Source of the DNA: Symbiodinium natans
Taxonomy: Eukaryota > Sar > Dinophyceae > Suessiales > Symbiodiniaceae
Length of the DNA: 57,500 nucleotides
NCBI GenBank assembly: GCA_905221605.1
Contig: CAJNDS010000091.1
Span: forward strand, 1,040,738 to 1,098,237
Reading direction: 5' to 3'
Both the position numbers and the translations under genes were made by a program. Below the pieces are notes generated by a model. That model was not told the DNA's origin. It was given only the letters and a program-made list of their open reading frames with translations, and ran no database searches. Of this stretch, positions 11,832 to 22,067 are shown in pieces; positions within the stretch are counted from its first letter, which is position 1; each line of letters begins with the position of its first letter.

Positions 11832-12263
11832 GCTGCACACGGGGGGGGGCGGGGGGGGGGGGGGCGGGGTCGGGGAAGGGCGGCGGGAGGGGGTGGGGGG
11901 GGGGAGGGGGGGGGGGGGGGGGCGGCGGGCGGTGGGGCGATCTAAAACGATCGCTTCAATCCACCTGTTGTGCTTGGCCACATTGCGTGACGAATGAGAA
12001 AATCCTTTTGTGGAGTTGTGGCAAGTTTCTGATACCCGTTTCCAGAATAGGACCCTCTAGCATTCGATGTCTCCGGATTTTTTGCACTACAGGCAAGGCG
12101 CGGCTGTTTGCCGTTGGGGATAAACCGTGAACCCTAAACCCTAAGCCCTAAACCTAAACCCTAAACCCTGGAGAATGGAGAGTTTCCGACCCTGGTCTGC
12201 GCATGACCAATGGTTCTTTTGGCTTTGTGGTACTTCAGCCCGCGCATTCCTTGACATTGCCTA

Positions 12264-12351
12264 CCTAAAGGCTCCTATGTAGTACCTGTTTGGGGTAGTA
12301 TACTAATCCCCTATAACTAACCCAAAAAGGGACTACATGAGAGACTGCAGG
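12264..12351. mobile_element. CCTGGAGTC-family element, unit 1, shared
   Basis: 88 bp between TA dinucleotides, ends CCTAAAGGCTCCTATGTAG and CTACATGAGAGACTGCAGG. Also present in unit 2 at 26371-26461, so it predates the duplication. Confidence 0.75.
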
Positions 12352-12416
12352 TAGATTCCGGGTTTTGGTTCTGCCCAAATCCTAAACCCCAAGCCCTCTC
12401 ATCCTTCCCAAACTCC

Positions 12417-12506
12417 TCACGATTCTTTGCGCCGGCCGACTTGTGCACAGATCAACGGCATATTGTCCACAGATCCCGTGCAACGGATGGCAGTGCCGGG
12501 GATTTA
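12417..12506 (-). CDS. Last recognised exon, copy 1, SVDNMPLICAQVG
   Basis: Partner of 26538-26632 (IPGTAIRCTGSVDNMPL, ICAQVGRRKES, TGA). Probable 3' end of the gene. Confidence 0.45.
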
Positions 12507-12639
12507 CTTGATGACGTGGCTGGGTTGCCTACCTAGCTGCACGACAGTTTGCACACCCAACTCCTGCGAATTCGGGTTTAGGAGGCCTGGAAGGGGATTC
12601 ATCCTTCCGTTGTGGCAACAACACCACCAGCACCGCCAC

Positions 12640-12720
12640 CACCTGTAACGGCACGCCGAAGCAATCGCTGGATTCAGGCACAATCTTTCTTCAAGGTTGA
12701 ATCGCTGCGGGCAGGGAGGC
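12640..12720 (-). CDS. Exon-like block, copy 1, PQRFNLEERLCLNPA
   Basis: Partner of 26780-26875 (RFNLEERLCLNPAIASA). Moderate conservation only. Confidence 0.35.
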
Positions 12721-12782
12721 CTTAGATCAACCGATTGCGAGGACAACTAGACTGACTGAGAGTCCATGGCATGCGTTTCAAC

Positions 12783-12853
12783 CTAAAGTCCATACTCCAA
12801 GGCCCACCTCCGTACCGTTTTCTCTGAATGCGTTGCGGCGCCCACGCAAACAG
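12783..12853 (-). CDS. Exon-like block, copy 1, GRRNAFRENG
   Basis: Partner of 26925-26993, reading LRGRRNAFRENGTEVGLG then VWTL before GTTGAA. A longer overlapping minus frame (AWAPQRIQRKRYGGG) shows more replacements between copies and was rejected. Confidence 0.4.
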
Positions 12854-13007
12854 GTTGCCAGATTTAAACGGCAAACGAGAAGACCTCCCGGGTCCCTCGC
12901 TTGCAGATCTTTTGCAGGATTTCAGCAGGGGTTCTATTTGAAGGTCCATACGTCCCCCCCAAAAGGGCAACAACCATAGCTGCTTCTAACCCTATGATAC
13001 TTATAAG

Positions 13008-13112
13008 TTGGGATGTTCCCACTTATGACAAGAGTCCTTAAAAGGGAATATAATGGGGGGGGGGTACTATAGTCCCTACTAAGGACTGTTAGTATAAGGG
13101 GGAACATCCCAA
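13008..13112. mobile_element. TTGGGATGTTCCCC palindromic element
   Basis: Nearly perfect inverted repeat over its whole length, so it can form a hairpin. The unit 2 orthologue at 27210-27299 has lost its right end. Confidence 0.8.
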
Positions 13113-13175
13113 CTGACAAGCACCCGTGAACCTCCACTTCTTGTGGCTGCCTGGTGAAACCGTACGGACTTTATA

Positions 13176-13265
13176 CCAGGAGTCTCTAACGCAGACCCTT
13201 TTTGGGTTCGTTATAGGGGATTCTAGTATACCACCCCAAAGAGGTACTGCACAAGAGCCTTCAGG
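13176..13265. mobile_element. CCTGGAGTC-family element, unit 1, shared
   Basis: 90 bp with TA on both sides; orthologue at 27386-27481. Confidence 0.75.
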
Positions 13266-13309
13266 TAGGGTATGCAAGGGAGGAACAAAGGGTTCCCCCA
13301 GTGAAGGGC

Positions 13310-13422
13310 CCACTTTCCTGGGGTCGTGGTAACTGACGGAAATTCCGCAAGCTTGAGACAAGATGGTCTCGCGGACTTCCAGATCTTGCCGCTGTTGTGG
13401 TATCGATAGTACTCTTCTCCTG
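13310..13422 (-). CDS. Exon-like block, copy 1, EEYYRYHNSGKIWKSA
   Basis: Partner of 27530-27634, reading EEYYRYHNSGKIWKSARP then SCLKLAEF; acceptor TTTTGGGTGTAG beside telomeric repeat. Confidence 0.55.
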
Positions 13423-13689
13423 CTACACCCAAAACCCTAAACCCTATGCGCTATACTACAACAGCGATATGGTGTAGTAGCTACAGCAGAATTACTGCTA
13501 TGCTATGACACCGGTATACCTATTTGATTGTGCACTCCTCAGTGGGTCATGCCCTCAAACCCTAAACCCTAAACCCTAAACCCTAAGTCCTTCTTTCCCA
13601 GGCAGCCCAGACAGGTTCCTGCTAACCAGGCTTTGCTGCACAAATACTTTAGCGACACGCGCATCCCGCCACGCTTCTGACTATTCCTG

Positions 13690-13833
13690 ACTGGCTCTTC
13701 TTGATTAAACCCTTAACCTAACCCTAAACCCTAAACCCTAAACCCTAAACCCTAAACCCTAAACCCTAAACCCTAAACCCTAAACCCTAAACCCTAAACC
13801 CTAAACCCTAAACCCTAACCCTAAACCCAAAGT
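13690..13833. repeat. CCCTAAA array, ~18 units
   Basis: Nearly perfect; in unit 2 the equivalent position (about 27930-27960) has only a few units. Confidence 0.9.
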
Positions 13834-13870
13834 GGGAAGCTTGGGCTGGCAGACCCTGGACGAGCTGGGT

Positions 13871-14026
13871 TTACCCAAAACTAGAGGTGCAGTTTGGTGT
13901 GTCAGTCAGATCGACGACGTTCTGCGCGTTGCCACCTCGCAAGAACAAGGCCATTGACGAGGCGAAAATGTGGCCGTAAATTGCCGTAAATGCTCCCGCC
14001 GACTGGTGGAATTGTAGCGTTAAATG
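13871..14026 (-). pseudogene. Exon-like block, copy 1, frameshifted by 10-nt duplication
   Basis: Partner of 28025-28161. The motif GCCGTAAAT is duplicated at 13973-13992, adding 10 nt and shifting the frame upstream of MALFLRGGNAQNVVDL. Confidence 0.55.
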
Positions 14027-14140
14027 CTCAAGTCGACTGGGGAAAATGTGAGCTGAAGAGCCAATTAGGCTCTTGAGTCATTGAGTTGCATTGCGAACTA
14101 GAAGGGTGCTAGTTAGCTTAAAATCGGCCCCCTAGTTTAC

Positions 14141-14625
14141 CAGGATCCCGCTGCGGTAGATGGCCGCAGCCAGCGCTATGGTGATGGACATCGCGCGTTG
14201 AAGAAGCCCTGCCGTCAGCTTTGTCTCCCACAGGAAGCACCCGCAATCGGTCATTGCGACAAAGTTTGCGAACCGGATGAAGTTCTCTGCCATCTCCGGG
14301 CCAGGGTCGTAGATGGCAACGAAGGAAGGAAAACGAGCACACGCCGAGCTTGCAAGCGCCGCGGGGAGCAAAGTTGCTGTCAGCAAGGCAAACAAGAGCA
14401 CCGCAGCATGGTCAAAGCAAACCCGTCTCTAAGCACGTCAAACGCCACTGCGATCAACCCTGTGCCCACAGTCAGTGCCAATACCACGATGCACACTTGC
14501 AAAGCGTGCGACATGGAGCGCATGCAAGCGCCCAACTCTCTCCACTCGCCTTGAACGATTGCGAGGTCCACGTCCTCTTCTCTGAAAGGGTCGGTGAACC
14601 TCGGTTTGGAGCCAGGTAAAACACG
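14141..14625 (-). pseudogene. Largest exon, copy 1, frameshifted
   Basis: About 97 percent identical to 28276-28762 by eye, but four bases are missing near 14403 (CACCGCAGCATGG versus CACCGCCGGGAGCATGG), which splits the frame between helices 1 and 2. A CCTGGAGTC-family element (14655-14744) sits directly upstream on the coding strand and is absent from copy 2. Confidence 0.65.
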
Positions 14626-14654
14626 TCTGTCTGCACTCACTCTCCCAAGCATTA

Positions 14655-14744
14655 CCTGGAGTCTCTAATGTTGTCCCTTTTTGGGGGAGTTATAGGGGAT
14701 TCTAGTATACTACCCCAAAAAAGTACTACATAGGAGCCTGCAGG
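14655..14744. mobile_element. CCTGGAGTC-family element, unit 1 only
   Basis: 90 bp flanked by TA. The empty site in unit 2 reads CTTAAACCAGG near 28790, consistent with a TA target duplication. Confidence 0.8.
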
Positions 14745-15059
14745 TAAAACAGGATCAAAGGTTCAAGGTCAAAGGCCGATAGGGATCAGGGGACGATGAC
14801 CTACTATTTGCTGAAGAACCCCAACGAAAAACACAATAAATTCCCCTCTATTGCCCTTTCTGGAGATATTTTTTGTGTGGGGGGTTCTTAAGCAAACAAC
14901 AACCTACAAACGTTTTAAACCCCGAGCCCTAAAAGCCCTGAGCCCTAAAGACAGAAATCGTTGAAAACAAGCAGGAGGCCCTAGGGGGGGAGGGGGGGGG
15001 GGGATCCTCAACCCAACCCCCTAAGCCCGAAACCTTATAAACCCTAAGCCCTAACCCCT

Positions 15060-15260
15060 AAGCCCTAAACCTTTCAAACCCTATAAACCCTCTAAACCCT
15101 ATAAACCCTCAAAACCCTCTAAACCCTCTAAACCCTCTAAACCCTAAAAACCCGAAAAAACCAAAAAACCCTAAACCCTATAAACCCTAAAAACCCTATA
15201 AACCCTAAACACCCTAAACACCCTAAAAACCCTAAAAACCCTAAAAACCCTAAACCCTAA
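15060..15260. repeat. Degenerate telomeric variants
   Basis: CCCTATAAA, CCCTCTAAA, CCCTAAAAA and CCCTAAACA variants in blocks. Confidence 0.8.
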
Positions 15261-15508
15261 ACCCTGACCGCCCAGGAGCCGCTGGACTCGCAGGCCAAGC
15301 CCGCGCCAGGTGGCTATGAGCACGAAGCCTCTCCGGGGGTCGCGGGGCAGACGATGGAGGATCAAAAGGGTACTGATGCGTAGAGAATTAGGGTTTAGGG
15401 TTTAGGGTTCAGGGTTTAGGGTTTAGGGTTTGGGAGGTTTGAGTGCTTAAAAGTAGGGTAGCTATGGTTGTAACGCACTCATGGCATTTAATAACCCTAC
15501 TGACAAGT

Positions 15509-15603
15509 CCTAAACCCTAAACCCTAAACCCCAAACCCTAAACCCTAAACCCTAAACCCTAAACCCTAAACCCTAAACCCGAAACCCTAAACCCTAAACC
15601 CTA
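15509..15603. repeat. 95-bp CCCTAAA block inserted in unit 1
   Basis: The flanks GACAAGT and CCCATGAAC join in unit 2 (GACAAGTGCCCAGGAAC at 29491-29507), so the block went in with almost no loss of target sequence. Confidence 0.85.
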
Positions 15604-15736
15604 CCCATGAACATTGAAAGTACGGGCTTGAGGGCTTTTGGGCTCACGGGGGACGTTTTCTAAAGGTTTACGGGCGAAGCCTCCGGCTTGCAAATATCTG
15701 CCAAGAGTAACCCACCTGGAGGTTCAGGGCTTCAGG

Positions 15737-16027
15737 GCTTCAGGGTTTCGGTTTGGGTTTAGGGTTTAGGGTTTAGGGTTTAGGGTTTAGGGTTTAGGGT
15801 TTAGGGTTTAGGGTTTAGGGTTTAGGGTAGGGTTTAGGGTTTAGGGTTTAGGGTTTAGGGTTTAGGGTTTAGGGTTTAGGGTTTAGGGTTTAGGGTTTAG
15901 GGTTTAGGGTTTAGGGTTTAGGGTTTAGGGTTTAGGGTTTAGGGTTTAGGGTTCAGAGTTTAGGGTTTAGGGTTGAGGGTTGAGGGTTGAGGGTTGAGGG
16001 TTTAGGGTTTAGGGTTTAGGGGTTCAG
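15737..16027. repeat. Long TTTAGGG array
   Basis: About 30 near-perfect units followed by TTGAGGG variants; absent from unit 2. Confidence 0.95.
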
Positions 16028-16157
16028 GGCACTTATAACGCAATTGTAAGTGTAGTTCCAACCCACTTATAAACCCTTAAGTACCCTAGTAGGGCTATAA
16101 GTTGGGTTCTAAGTACAGTTAGAATTGGGCTACGAAGTACCATGAACTTCCAAGTAG
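16028..16157. mobile_element. GGTTCATGG/TTATAAGT palindromic element
   Basis: Inverted repeat ending GTACCATGAACTTCC, next to a long telomeric array; the whole block is absent from unit 2. Confidence 0.6.
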
Positions 16158-16399
16158 AAATCTAAACAAGGGTGCCCTTTTGGGTTTAAAGGGGCTTAGC
16201 AGGGAACCTACAAACCCTAGAAAGGGGAATGAGGGCGTACTCTGGATCCTAGATATGGACCCTAAGCCACCAACCCTGAATCCCAAACCCTAAACCCTAA
16301 ACCCCAAACCCTAAACCCTAAACAAACCAACCCTACAAAAGGAGGAATGAGGGCCAAGTCTGGGTCTCAGACAAGGACATGTCAACAGCAGAGGCCTAC

Positions 16400-16466
16400 C
16401 GCCGTGAGCACGGACGCGAAGACGACGAAGCAGAGCATGCAAGCCACTGATGCCTTGCTTTCTTTG
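16400..16466 (-). CDS. 67-nt exon, copy 1, transmembrane helix
   Basis: Partner of 29740-29806 (SKESKASVACMLCFVVFA, SVLTAVG), with the same acceptor, donor and length. Confidence 0.6.
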
Positions 16467-16917
16467 CTGAGCCCCAGCCCTAAACCCTAAACCCCAAACC
16501 CTAAACCCTAAACCCTGAACCCTGAACCCTGAACCAAGAACCCTGAACCTTAAGAGCTTGGGCTTCACAGCCTAGGGATGCTGTAGGCATTAAGGGGCTT
16601 TCCGGTTTAGGGTTTAGGGTTTAGGGTTTAAGGTTTAGGGTTTAGGGTTTAGGGCTTAGGGCTTAGGGCTTGTGATACAAGAAGGTTTACGGTTTAGGGC
16701 CTAGGGTTCAGGTATTCTTGAGATTTCTTCGCATACCTCTTGCAACGAACACCACAAGAAATCCCACAATCTAAACCCGGCCGGCTGTGCTTTTAAGAGC
16801 ACTGAACCCTAAACCCTAAACCCTAAACCCTGAACCCTAAACCCTAAACCCCAATAAACCCTATTGCAAGCACCCCAGGCGCCGGAGGTAACCCAGAAGG
16901 TTGTAACAGTTGGCTTA

Positions 16918-17033
16918 CTTGGAGGTTCATGGTGCTTAGCAACCCAATCAGAACTCTACATATAACCCAGCTATAACCCTGTTAGGGCACTTAAGAGGCT
17001 GATAAGTGGGATATCACTACACTTACGAACCCT
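16918..17033. mobile_element. GGTTCATGG palindromic element
   Basis: Begins CTTGGAGGTTCATGGTGC; sits at the left edge of the unit 1-only segment. Confidence 0.55.
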
Positions 17034-18690
17034 GAACTCAAAAAAAACCTAAATCCTAAACCCTATAAGTAACCTCTAATTGCACTTTTACTAGGGTTAT
17101 AAGTAACCCTAAACCCTGAACTCAGGGCCTCGGCCGCCCCCCTACGTTGGGGGGCGGCGCTTAAGCCCTTTGACCTCGCAAGCCCACCCAGGTCGCTCGC
17201 CCGCCTCCCACAGCATGGGGTCCGGTAGCGCCCACGATGGGAACACAAAACAAAAAAATTAGTGACGAGACAAAGGTACCTCGAGTGAACAGGTGTGGTT
17301 CTGAAGCTTTCCTGGATGTCGACACTAACAACCTGCGGCGGTCATGATGAGCAGCACTTTATCTACTTCTATCTTGGCCAGATTGCTATCCTACTGTTCA
17401 AGTCCGGCTAAAAGGTGACGGCTTCCGGCGCGATAGACAGCATGTTTGTTGGCACGATCCGTTTGGGCCCCTCAAGCGCGCGGTGCTGCTCACTGTGGCG
17501 CATGCACGCTGGAGTTGGCCTTGCCCGTGGGGCAGTTCACGCCAGCCCCAAACATTTGCCAAGCGACGTGGGTCTGATGGTAGCTGCAGAAGCTCCCTTT
17601 TGTCCTCTCGCCGTTGCAGGAAAAGGGGGCGGGTGGTGAGTAGCTTAATTCTGGGCGGCGTTTGGCGTATGGCAGGCGGCATGTGAGCAGGGGTAGGTTC
17701 GTGAGAGACTCAATCCTGGGCAGCTTTTGGGATATGGTAGTCGGCAGTTGTTGGATGATATCGTCAGAAGGCTCAGTGGTCGTGCAAGGCCATGGCAAAA
17801 ATAAAGACCGCGCTGGATTTACATTAGGAAGTGCGGCTCGCTTCAGCGAAAACTCCTCTAAGGTAATTGCCATCCGGATGCCAATTTCTGCTATGGGTTA
17901 ATCCTGATCTCGATCCCCCTCCATTCCGCACCCACCGACTCCAAGACCATCGCCACTCTCTGCTCCATCTGACCCCGTCAGTAGTCGGACTTGTCGCGGT
18001 AGTCGCGGTAGTCGCCCCGCACAGCACATAGTCGGGCCCGACATCCATGATCTTTGATGGGACGGATGAGACAAAGTTCACATGGCATTCCGACGTCAAT
18101 CTTCTGCTCGGTTCGCATGACCGTTCGAAACACGTGCGTACCAGAGGATCGCTGGCCTTTTTTGGGGGGGTACCCCCCGGGCCCCTAGGCCAGGCCCTGG
18201 CCCCCCTGGTCCCTCTGGCCCCCCTGGCCCCCCTGCCCCCCCTAACCCCGTGGCCCTGGCCCCTGCCTGGCTCCCTACCCCTGCCGGCCCTGCCGCGCTG
18301 GGCTGGCAGCCTGTCTCTCTTTTCCCGCCACGCCGACTTCCAAACCTCTATCTTACCTTCGAGGCCTTGCTGGCACCCTTGACTCTCGGATTCAACCAAC
18401 ATCAAAGTTTTGAAAAGTGGACTGTTTTCTGAGTTTAGGCCTAAACCCTAAAAGGAATAGGTTTGGGTGGTTTTGCCCTTGGACGGCGTGGGGTGGGAGA
18501 AAAGTGTCAGATGGCCAATCGGGCCAAAGCTGCTCTTCAGCACCTCACGAAGCTTTCGAGCTTGTTCCGAAACCTAACCTTCACAGCATCTACGCCCTAT
18601 CACAGCAAACCCTAAACCCTAAACCCTAAACCCTAAAACCTAAACCCTAAACCCTAAACCCTAAACCCTAAACCCTAAACCTTCAAGTAA
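16922..18690. other. 1.77-kb segment present only in unit 1
   Basis: The flanks join directly in unit 2 (around 30228), so this is an insertion here or a deletion there. It starts with a GGAGGTTCATGG element. It contains a GC-rich, proline/glycine-coding stretch (18160-18310) and overlapping open frames of 127 and 193 codons on minus that cannot be tested by comparison. It ends with a telomeric array. Confidence 0.5.
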
Positions 18691-18960
18691 GAGCTTTTCG
18701 GTCGCATAAGATGCTGCACTTGCCAGTCCGGGGCCTGGAAGTCCCCACTACACCGGGAAAGCAGATTTTAGGGTTTAGGGTTTTTAGGGTTTAGGGTTGA
18801 AGGTTGAGGGTTTAGGGTTTAGTGTTTAGGGTCTAGGGTCTAGGGTCTAGGGTCTAGGGTGTAGGGTTTAGGGTTTAGGGTTTAGGGTTTCGGGTTTCGG
18901 GTTTCGGGTTTAGGGTTTAGGGTTTAGGGTTTCAGGTTTCAGGTTCTGGGCTTGCGACAC
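18605..18960. repeat. Telomeric arrays with TCTAGGG and TTTCGGG variants
   Basis: CCCTAAA block at 18605-18685, then a G-rich block at 18765-18960 containing a run of five TCTAGGG-like units and three TTTCGGG units. Confidence 0.85.
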
Positions 18961-19162
18961 CGAACGCCGTTTCTACCGCTGACTCGGAATTGTTTGCCCT
19001 TCCGGGGTACCCAAGAGCAAGGGTGAGTCGAGGGTTGGCGGGTTTAGGGGGTAAGGCAATTACCTGTCTGTATGTATACATCTAATGACCTGAGCCCTGA
19101 AGCAATGGCCTAAACCCTATAAACCCTATAAACCCTAAACCCTAAACCCCAAAACCCTACAC

Positions 19163-19260
19163 CTCAACTGCGGCCGCAGAACAGGGGCGAGGTCATGCAG
19201 CAGCAACGTGGATGCAACCCTCAACGTGCAGATCAAGAACCATGCCTTGGGCATCGCGTG
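19163..19260 (-). CDS. 98-nt exon, copy 1, MPKAWFLICTLRVAST
   Basis: Partner of 30657-30754 (QHAMPKAWFLICTLRVAS, LLLHDLAPVLRPQLR). Acceptor CTAAACCCAG, donor GAG|GTGTAGGG. Length and frame are preserved although surrounding introns differ. Confidence 0.6.
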
Positions 19261-19471
19261 CTGGGTTTAGGGTTTAGGGCTAGGGTTTAGGGTCTAGGGT
19301 TTAGGGATTAAACCGGGCTGGACTGGCATGATTCATGAGGCGCACGGGTGTAGGCAAAGGGACCATCTAGAGGACCAAAAGATCGATGTGCTCGGGGACA
19401 GGGTTTATCGTGCTCAGCGGCGTTGCGAACTTACACAGTTGAGAGGACGCGGGCAACTGTCGGAATCAGCA

Positions 19472-19555
19472 CCTGGAGTCTCTAATGTAATCCCTTTTTT
19501 GGGTTAGTTATAGGGGATTCTAGTATACTACCCCAAAAAAGTAGGAGCTTTCAGG
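19472..19555. mobile_element. CCTGGAGTC-family element, unit 1
   Basis: 84 bp with typical ends; TA on the right side only. Unit 2 diverges here. Confidence 0.7.
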
Positions 19556-19640
19556 TAGGGAAGGAGGGAATTGAGTCTCCAGGCACCTTACATCCCCTTA
19601 TACACATGTCAGGTGTTCTACAGGGTGTCAGGTGTCCTAC

Positions 19641-19822
19641 ATGCCCGCATTCCAAGAAGCAGCACGTCTTGAAGCACGCCATCTACAGCCCAAGAGTCCG
19701 ATGTGAGCCGCACCAGGTCTTTCCCCACAATGCTTCGCCACTCCTCCGTGAGCTTGTTGTCGTTCAGCAGCACGCCCAAATATCGAAGCGAATCCCGCAG
19801 GTAGTCCTCTGATCGCTTTGCC
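19641..19822 (-). CDS. Exon, copy 1, DSLRYLGVLLNDNKLTEEW
   Basis: Partner of 31113-31301, reading AKRSEDYLRDSLRYLGVL, LNDNKLTEEWRSIVGKDL, VRLTSDSWAVDGVLQDVL and LLGM. Its acceptor is GGGTGTAG, one base off the telomeric motif used in copy 2. Confidence 0.65.
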
Positions 19823-20303
19823 CTACACCCTAAACCCGAAGCCCTAATCCCCTGATTGCTTTCAGGGGGGGGTTAATTAAGCGTGAGGTGATTCCGAGTC
19901 CAGGTCGGGTCCAGGGTTGAAGTCTTCATGGGGGGCAGGGGGGGTTGTTTGTCCAGTCCAACGCAAAGTCAGCTCCCGCTCCGTCGCTATAACTCTTTCT
20001 TATTGTCGTTCTTGTTTGCTTGTTTGTTCGTTCCTTCTTGCCGGTTTGTTCAATCAGTCTTGGTTTCTCTTTCTCTCTCCCTCTCTCTCTGTCTTTTTCT
20101 GTTTCAGTTTGGGGTTAAGGGTTTTGCTCTGGCTGAGATACATGCCCCTACTGGGTTTAAGAGGATCTCAATTTTTTCAGAGGGTTTTTAGGACCCACCA
20201 AAGAGTAGGTCCTTTGATGCTGAGGGTTTAGGGGTTCAGGGTTTCGGGTTTGGGGTTTAGGGCTTAGGGTTTAGAGTTTAGGCTTTAGGGCTTAAGGCCT
20301 CCA

Positions 20304-20384
20304 AGTAGCAACAGTAGTAGTCCTAGTAGTAGCAGTAGCAGTAGCAGTACCAGTAGCAGTAGCAGTAGGAGTAGCAGTAGCAGT

Positions 20385-20434
<50 letters not shown>

Positions 20435-20435
20435 C

Positions 20436-20500
<65 letters not shown>

Positions 20501-20637
20501 GAGTAGTAGGAGTAGTAGGAGTAGTAGTAGTAGGAGTAGCGGTGGTAGTAGTAGCAGTAGTAGCAGTAGCAGTAGCAATCGCAGTAGCAGCAGAAGTAGC
20601 AGTAGCAGTAGCAGCAGCAGTAGCAGTAGCGATAGCC

Positions 20638-20713
<76 letters not shown>

Positions 20714-20740
20714 CAGTAGTAGTAGTAGTAGTAGTAGTAA

Positions 20741-20791
<51 letters not shown>
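20304..20791. repeat. AGT/AGC trinucleotide microsatellite
   Basis: About 490 bp of AGT and AGC repeats; long polyleucine or polyvaline frames here are artefacts. Unit 1 only. Confidence 0.95.
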
Positions 20792-20793
<2 letters not shown>

Positions 20794-21317
20794 ATCTGGT
20801 TGGAAAGTTCTGTTCGTTTTTGTTTCGTTTCGCTTTACTTTCTTGAGACGAGGTACCGCTTTCCAGCATCTTGCTTACTCGGCGGGTTGAAGTGGCCCGG
20901 AAACCCCAAAGACAAGACCTTACCCGTAACTGACCTTTGAAGATTAGTTGCGGAAAGCCCCTTCATTGTGCCAAAAACAACTGCTTAATTGGTTTGGGGT
21001 TTAGGGCTCGAAGGACACGTACCTACCGTTTACCATACTTAAATGCCCCACTAAAGTGCAGGTACTGTCTGGGTAGGTTTGCGGGCCAATTAGGATTCAG
21101 AAGGTTTGGGGTAACACTCAGAGTTGCGCAGGGGTTGACCTTGCCTTAAACTTCATCAGCACTGCTAAAACTCCCCGCTGTTTTGAGGGTCGTCAACCTT
21201 GGTTTCGGGTTACAAGAGTTTAGGGGTTGTTGGGTTTACACGCCCCAAACCCTAGACCCTGTAAAACCCAGAAATGAATGCTGCAGACCCTAAACCCCCG
21301 AACCCTAAACCCTAAAC

Positions 21318-21492
21318 CCTAAACTTGAGAATACTGAAGCCCGCCAACAGGCACCATCGGCAGCCTCGAAACCAACTGAACTCTTGAGAAGCACACTGCT
21401 TGGGGTCGGTTGAGGGTTTGGGGTTTTAGGGATTGGGGCTTAAGATTTGCAACGAGACTCCATTCGCCGCGCATATGTGCCAGGCGTCACGC
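21318..21492 (-). pseudogene. Exon-like block, copy 1, interrupted by telomere-like sequence
   Basis: The start GVTPGTYARRMESRCK matches copy 2. Then about 50 bp of degenerate telomeric sequence (21406-21455) bring an in-frame TAA, after which VSRLPMV-like sequence resumes. If the copy 2 reading is right, this is an insertion into coding sequence; alternatively the exon ends early in both copies. Confidence 0.45.
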
Positions 21493-21515
21493 CTCACACA
21501 GGAGGTCGTTTTAAT

Positions 21516-21603
21516 TTGGGATGTTCCCCCCGTATAGTAACAGTCCTTTTGGTACTATTATAATCCCTCGTACGGACTGTTAATATAGGGGGGAACATCC
21601 CAA
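21516..21603. mobile_element. TTGGGATGTTCCCC palindromic element, shared
   Basis: Lies in a short intron of the duplicated gene; degraded orthologue at 33371-33456. Confidence 0.8.
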
Positions 21604-21646
21604 GTTGCGGGGTTTGAGGGGGGCTCTTGGGAGCTTGCGGCTGTAC

Positions 21647-21724
21647 GGTGAGCACGAACCCTGACTGCAACACCCGACCACCTGAAAGATTGGAAGCGAA
21701 AACTGCTAACCCAGATTCTGAGAC
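21647..21724 (-). CDS. 78-nt exon, copy 1, VSESGLAVFASNLSG
   Basis: Acceptor TTTCGCAG and donor GTACAG; the frame reads VSESGLAVFASNLSGGRV then LQSGFVLT. The length is a multiple of three. The next intron is little more than the TTGGGATG palindromic element at 21516-21603. Confidence 0.55.
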
Positions 21725-21885
21725 CTGCGAAACGCCCAAGCCGCCGAACCAGCACCCAACAACCTATTAACCAAGAACGCTACAGAACACTACAGTACAT
21801 TAGAGTATACTATGAGACTGCAGTCTGCCACGGTGCAGACTTCTTTCGTATAGCATGCCGTAGTGTGCCCCAAAATGCCCAAATC

Positions 21886-22016
21886 TTGGGATGTTCCCCT
21901 ATGTGCTAACAGTCCGTAATAGGGATTATAGTAGGGGGTACTATACTCCCTATTGAGGAACCCTAAACACTAAACCCTAAACCCAAGACCCTAAACCCAT
22001 GAGGGGGAACATCCCA
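21886..22016. mobile_element. TTGGGATGTTCCCC element with telomeric insertion
   Basis: The right arm of the palindrome is replaced or interrupted by CCCTAAA-type sequence (about 21959-22000) before the terminal GGGGGAACATCCCA. Absent from unit 2. Confidence 0.75.
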
Positions 22017-22067
22017 GCCCAAACCCTAAACCCTACACCCCAAACCCTAAACCCCAAACCCTAAACC

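Noticed and set aside
15278-15352. Conserved segment shared with 29300-29372 as an exon
   Set aside because: Conserved in both units, but the most protein-like frame has a stop in unit 2 and the alternative is unconvincing.
17490-18405. 127- and 193-codon minus frames as a separate gene
   Set aside because: GC-biased and partly low-complexity, no second copy to test, and overlapping frames on both strands; left as unassigned.
20285-20940. Long polyleucine and polyvaline open frames
   Set aside because: They arise from the AGT/AGC trinucleotide repeat in all three frames of each strand.
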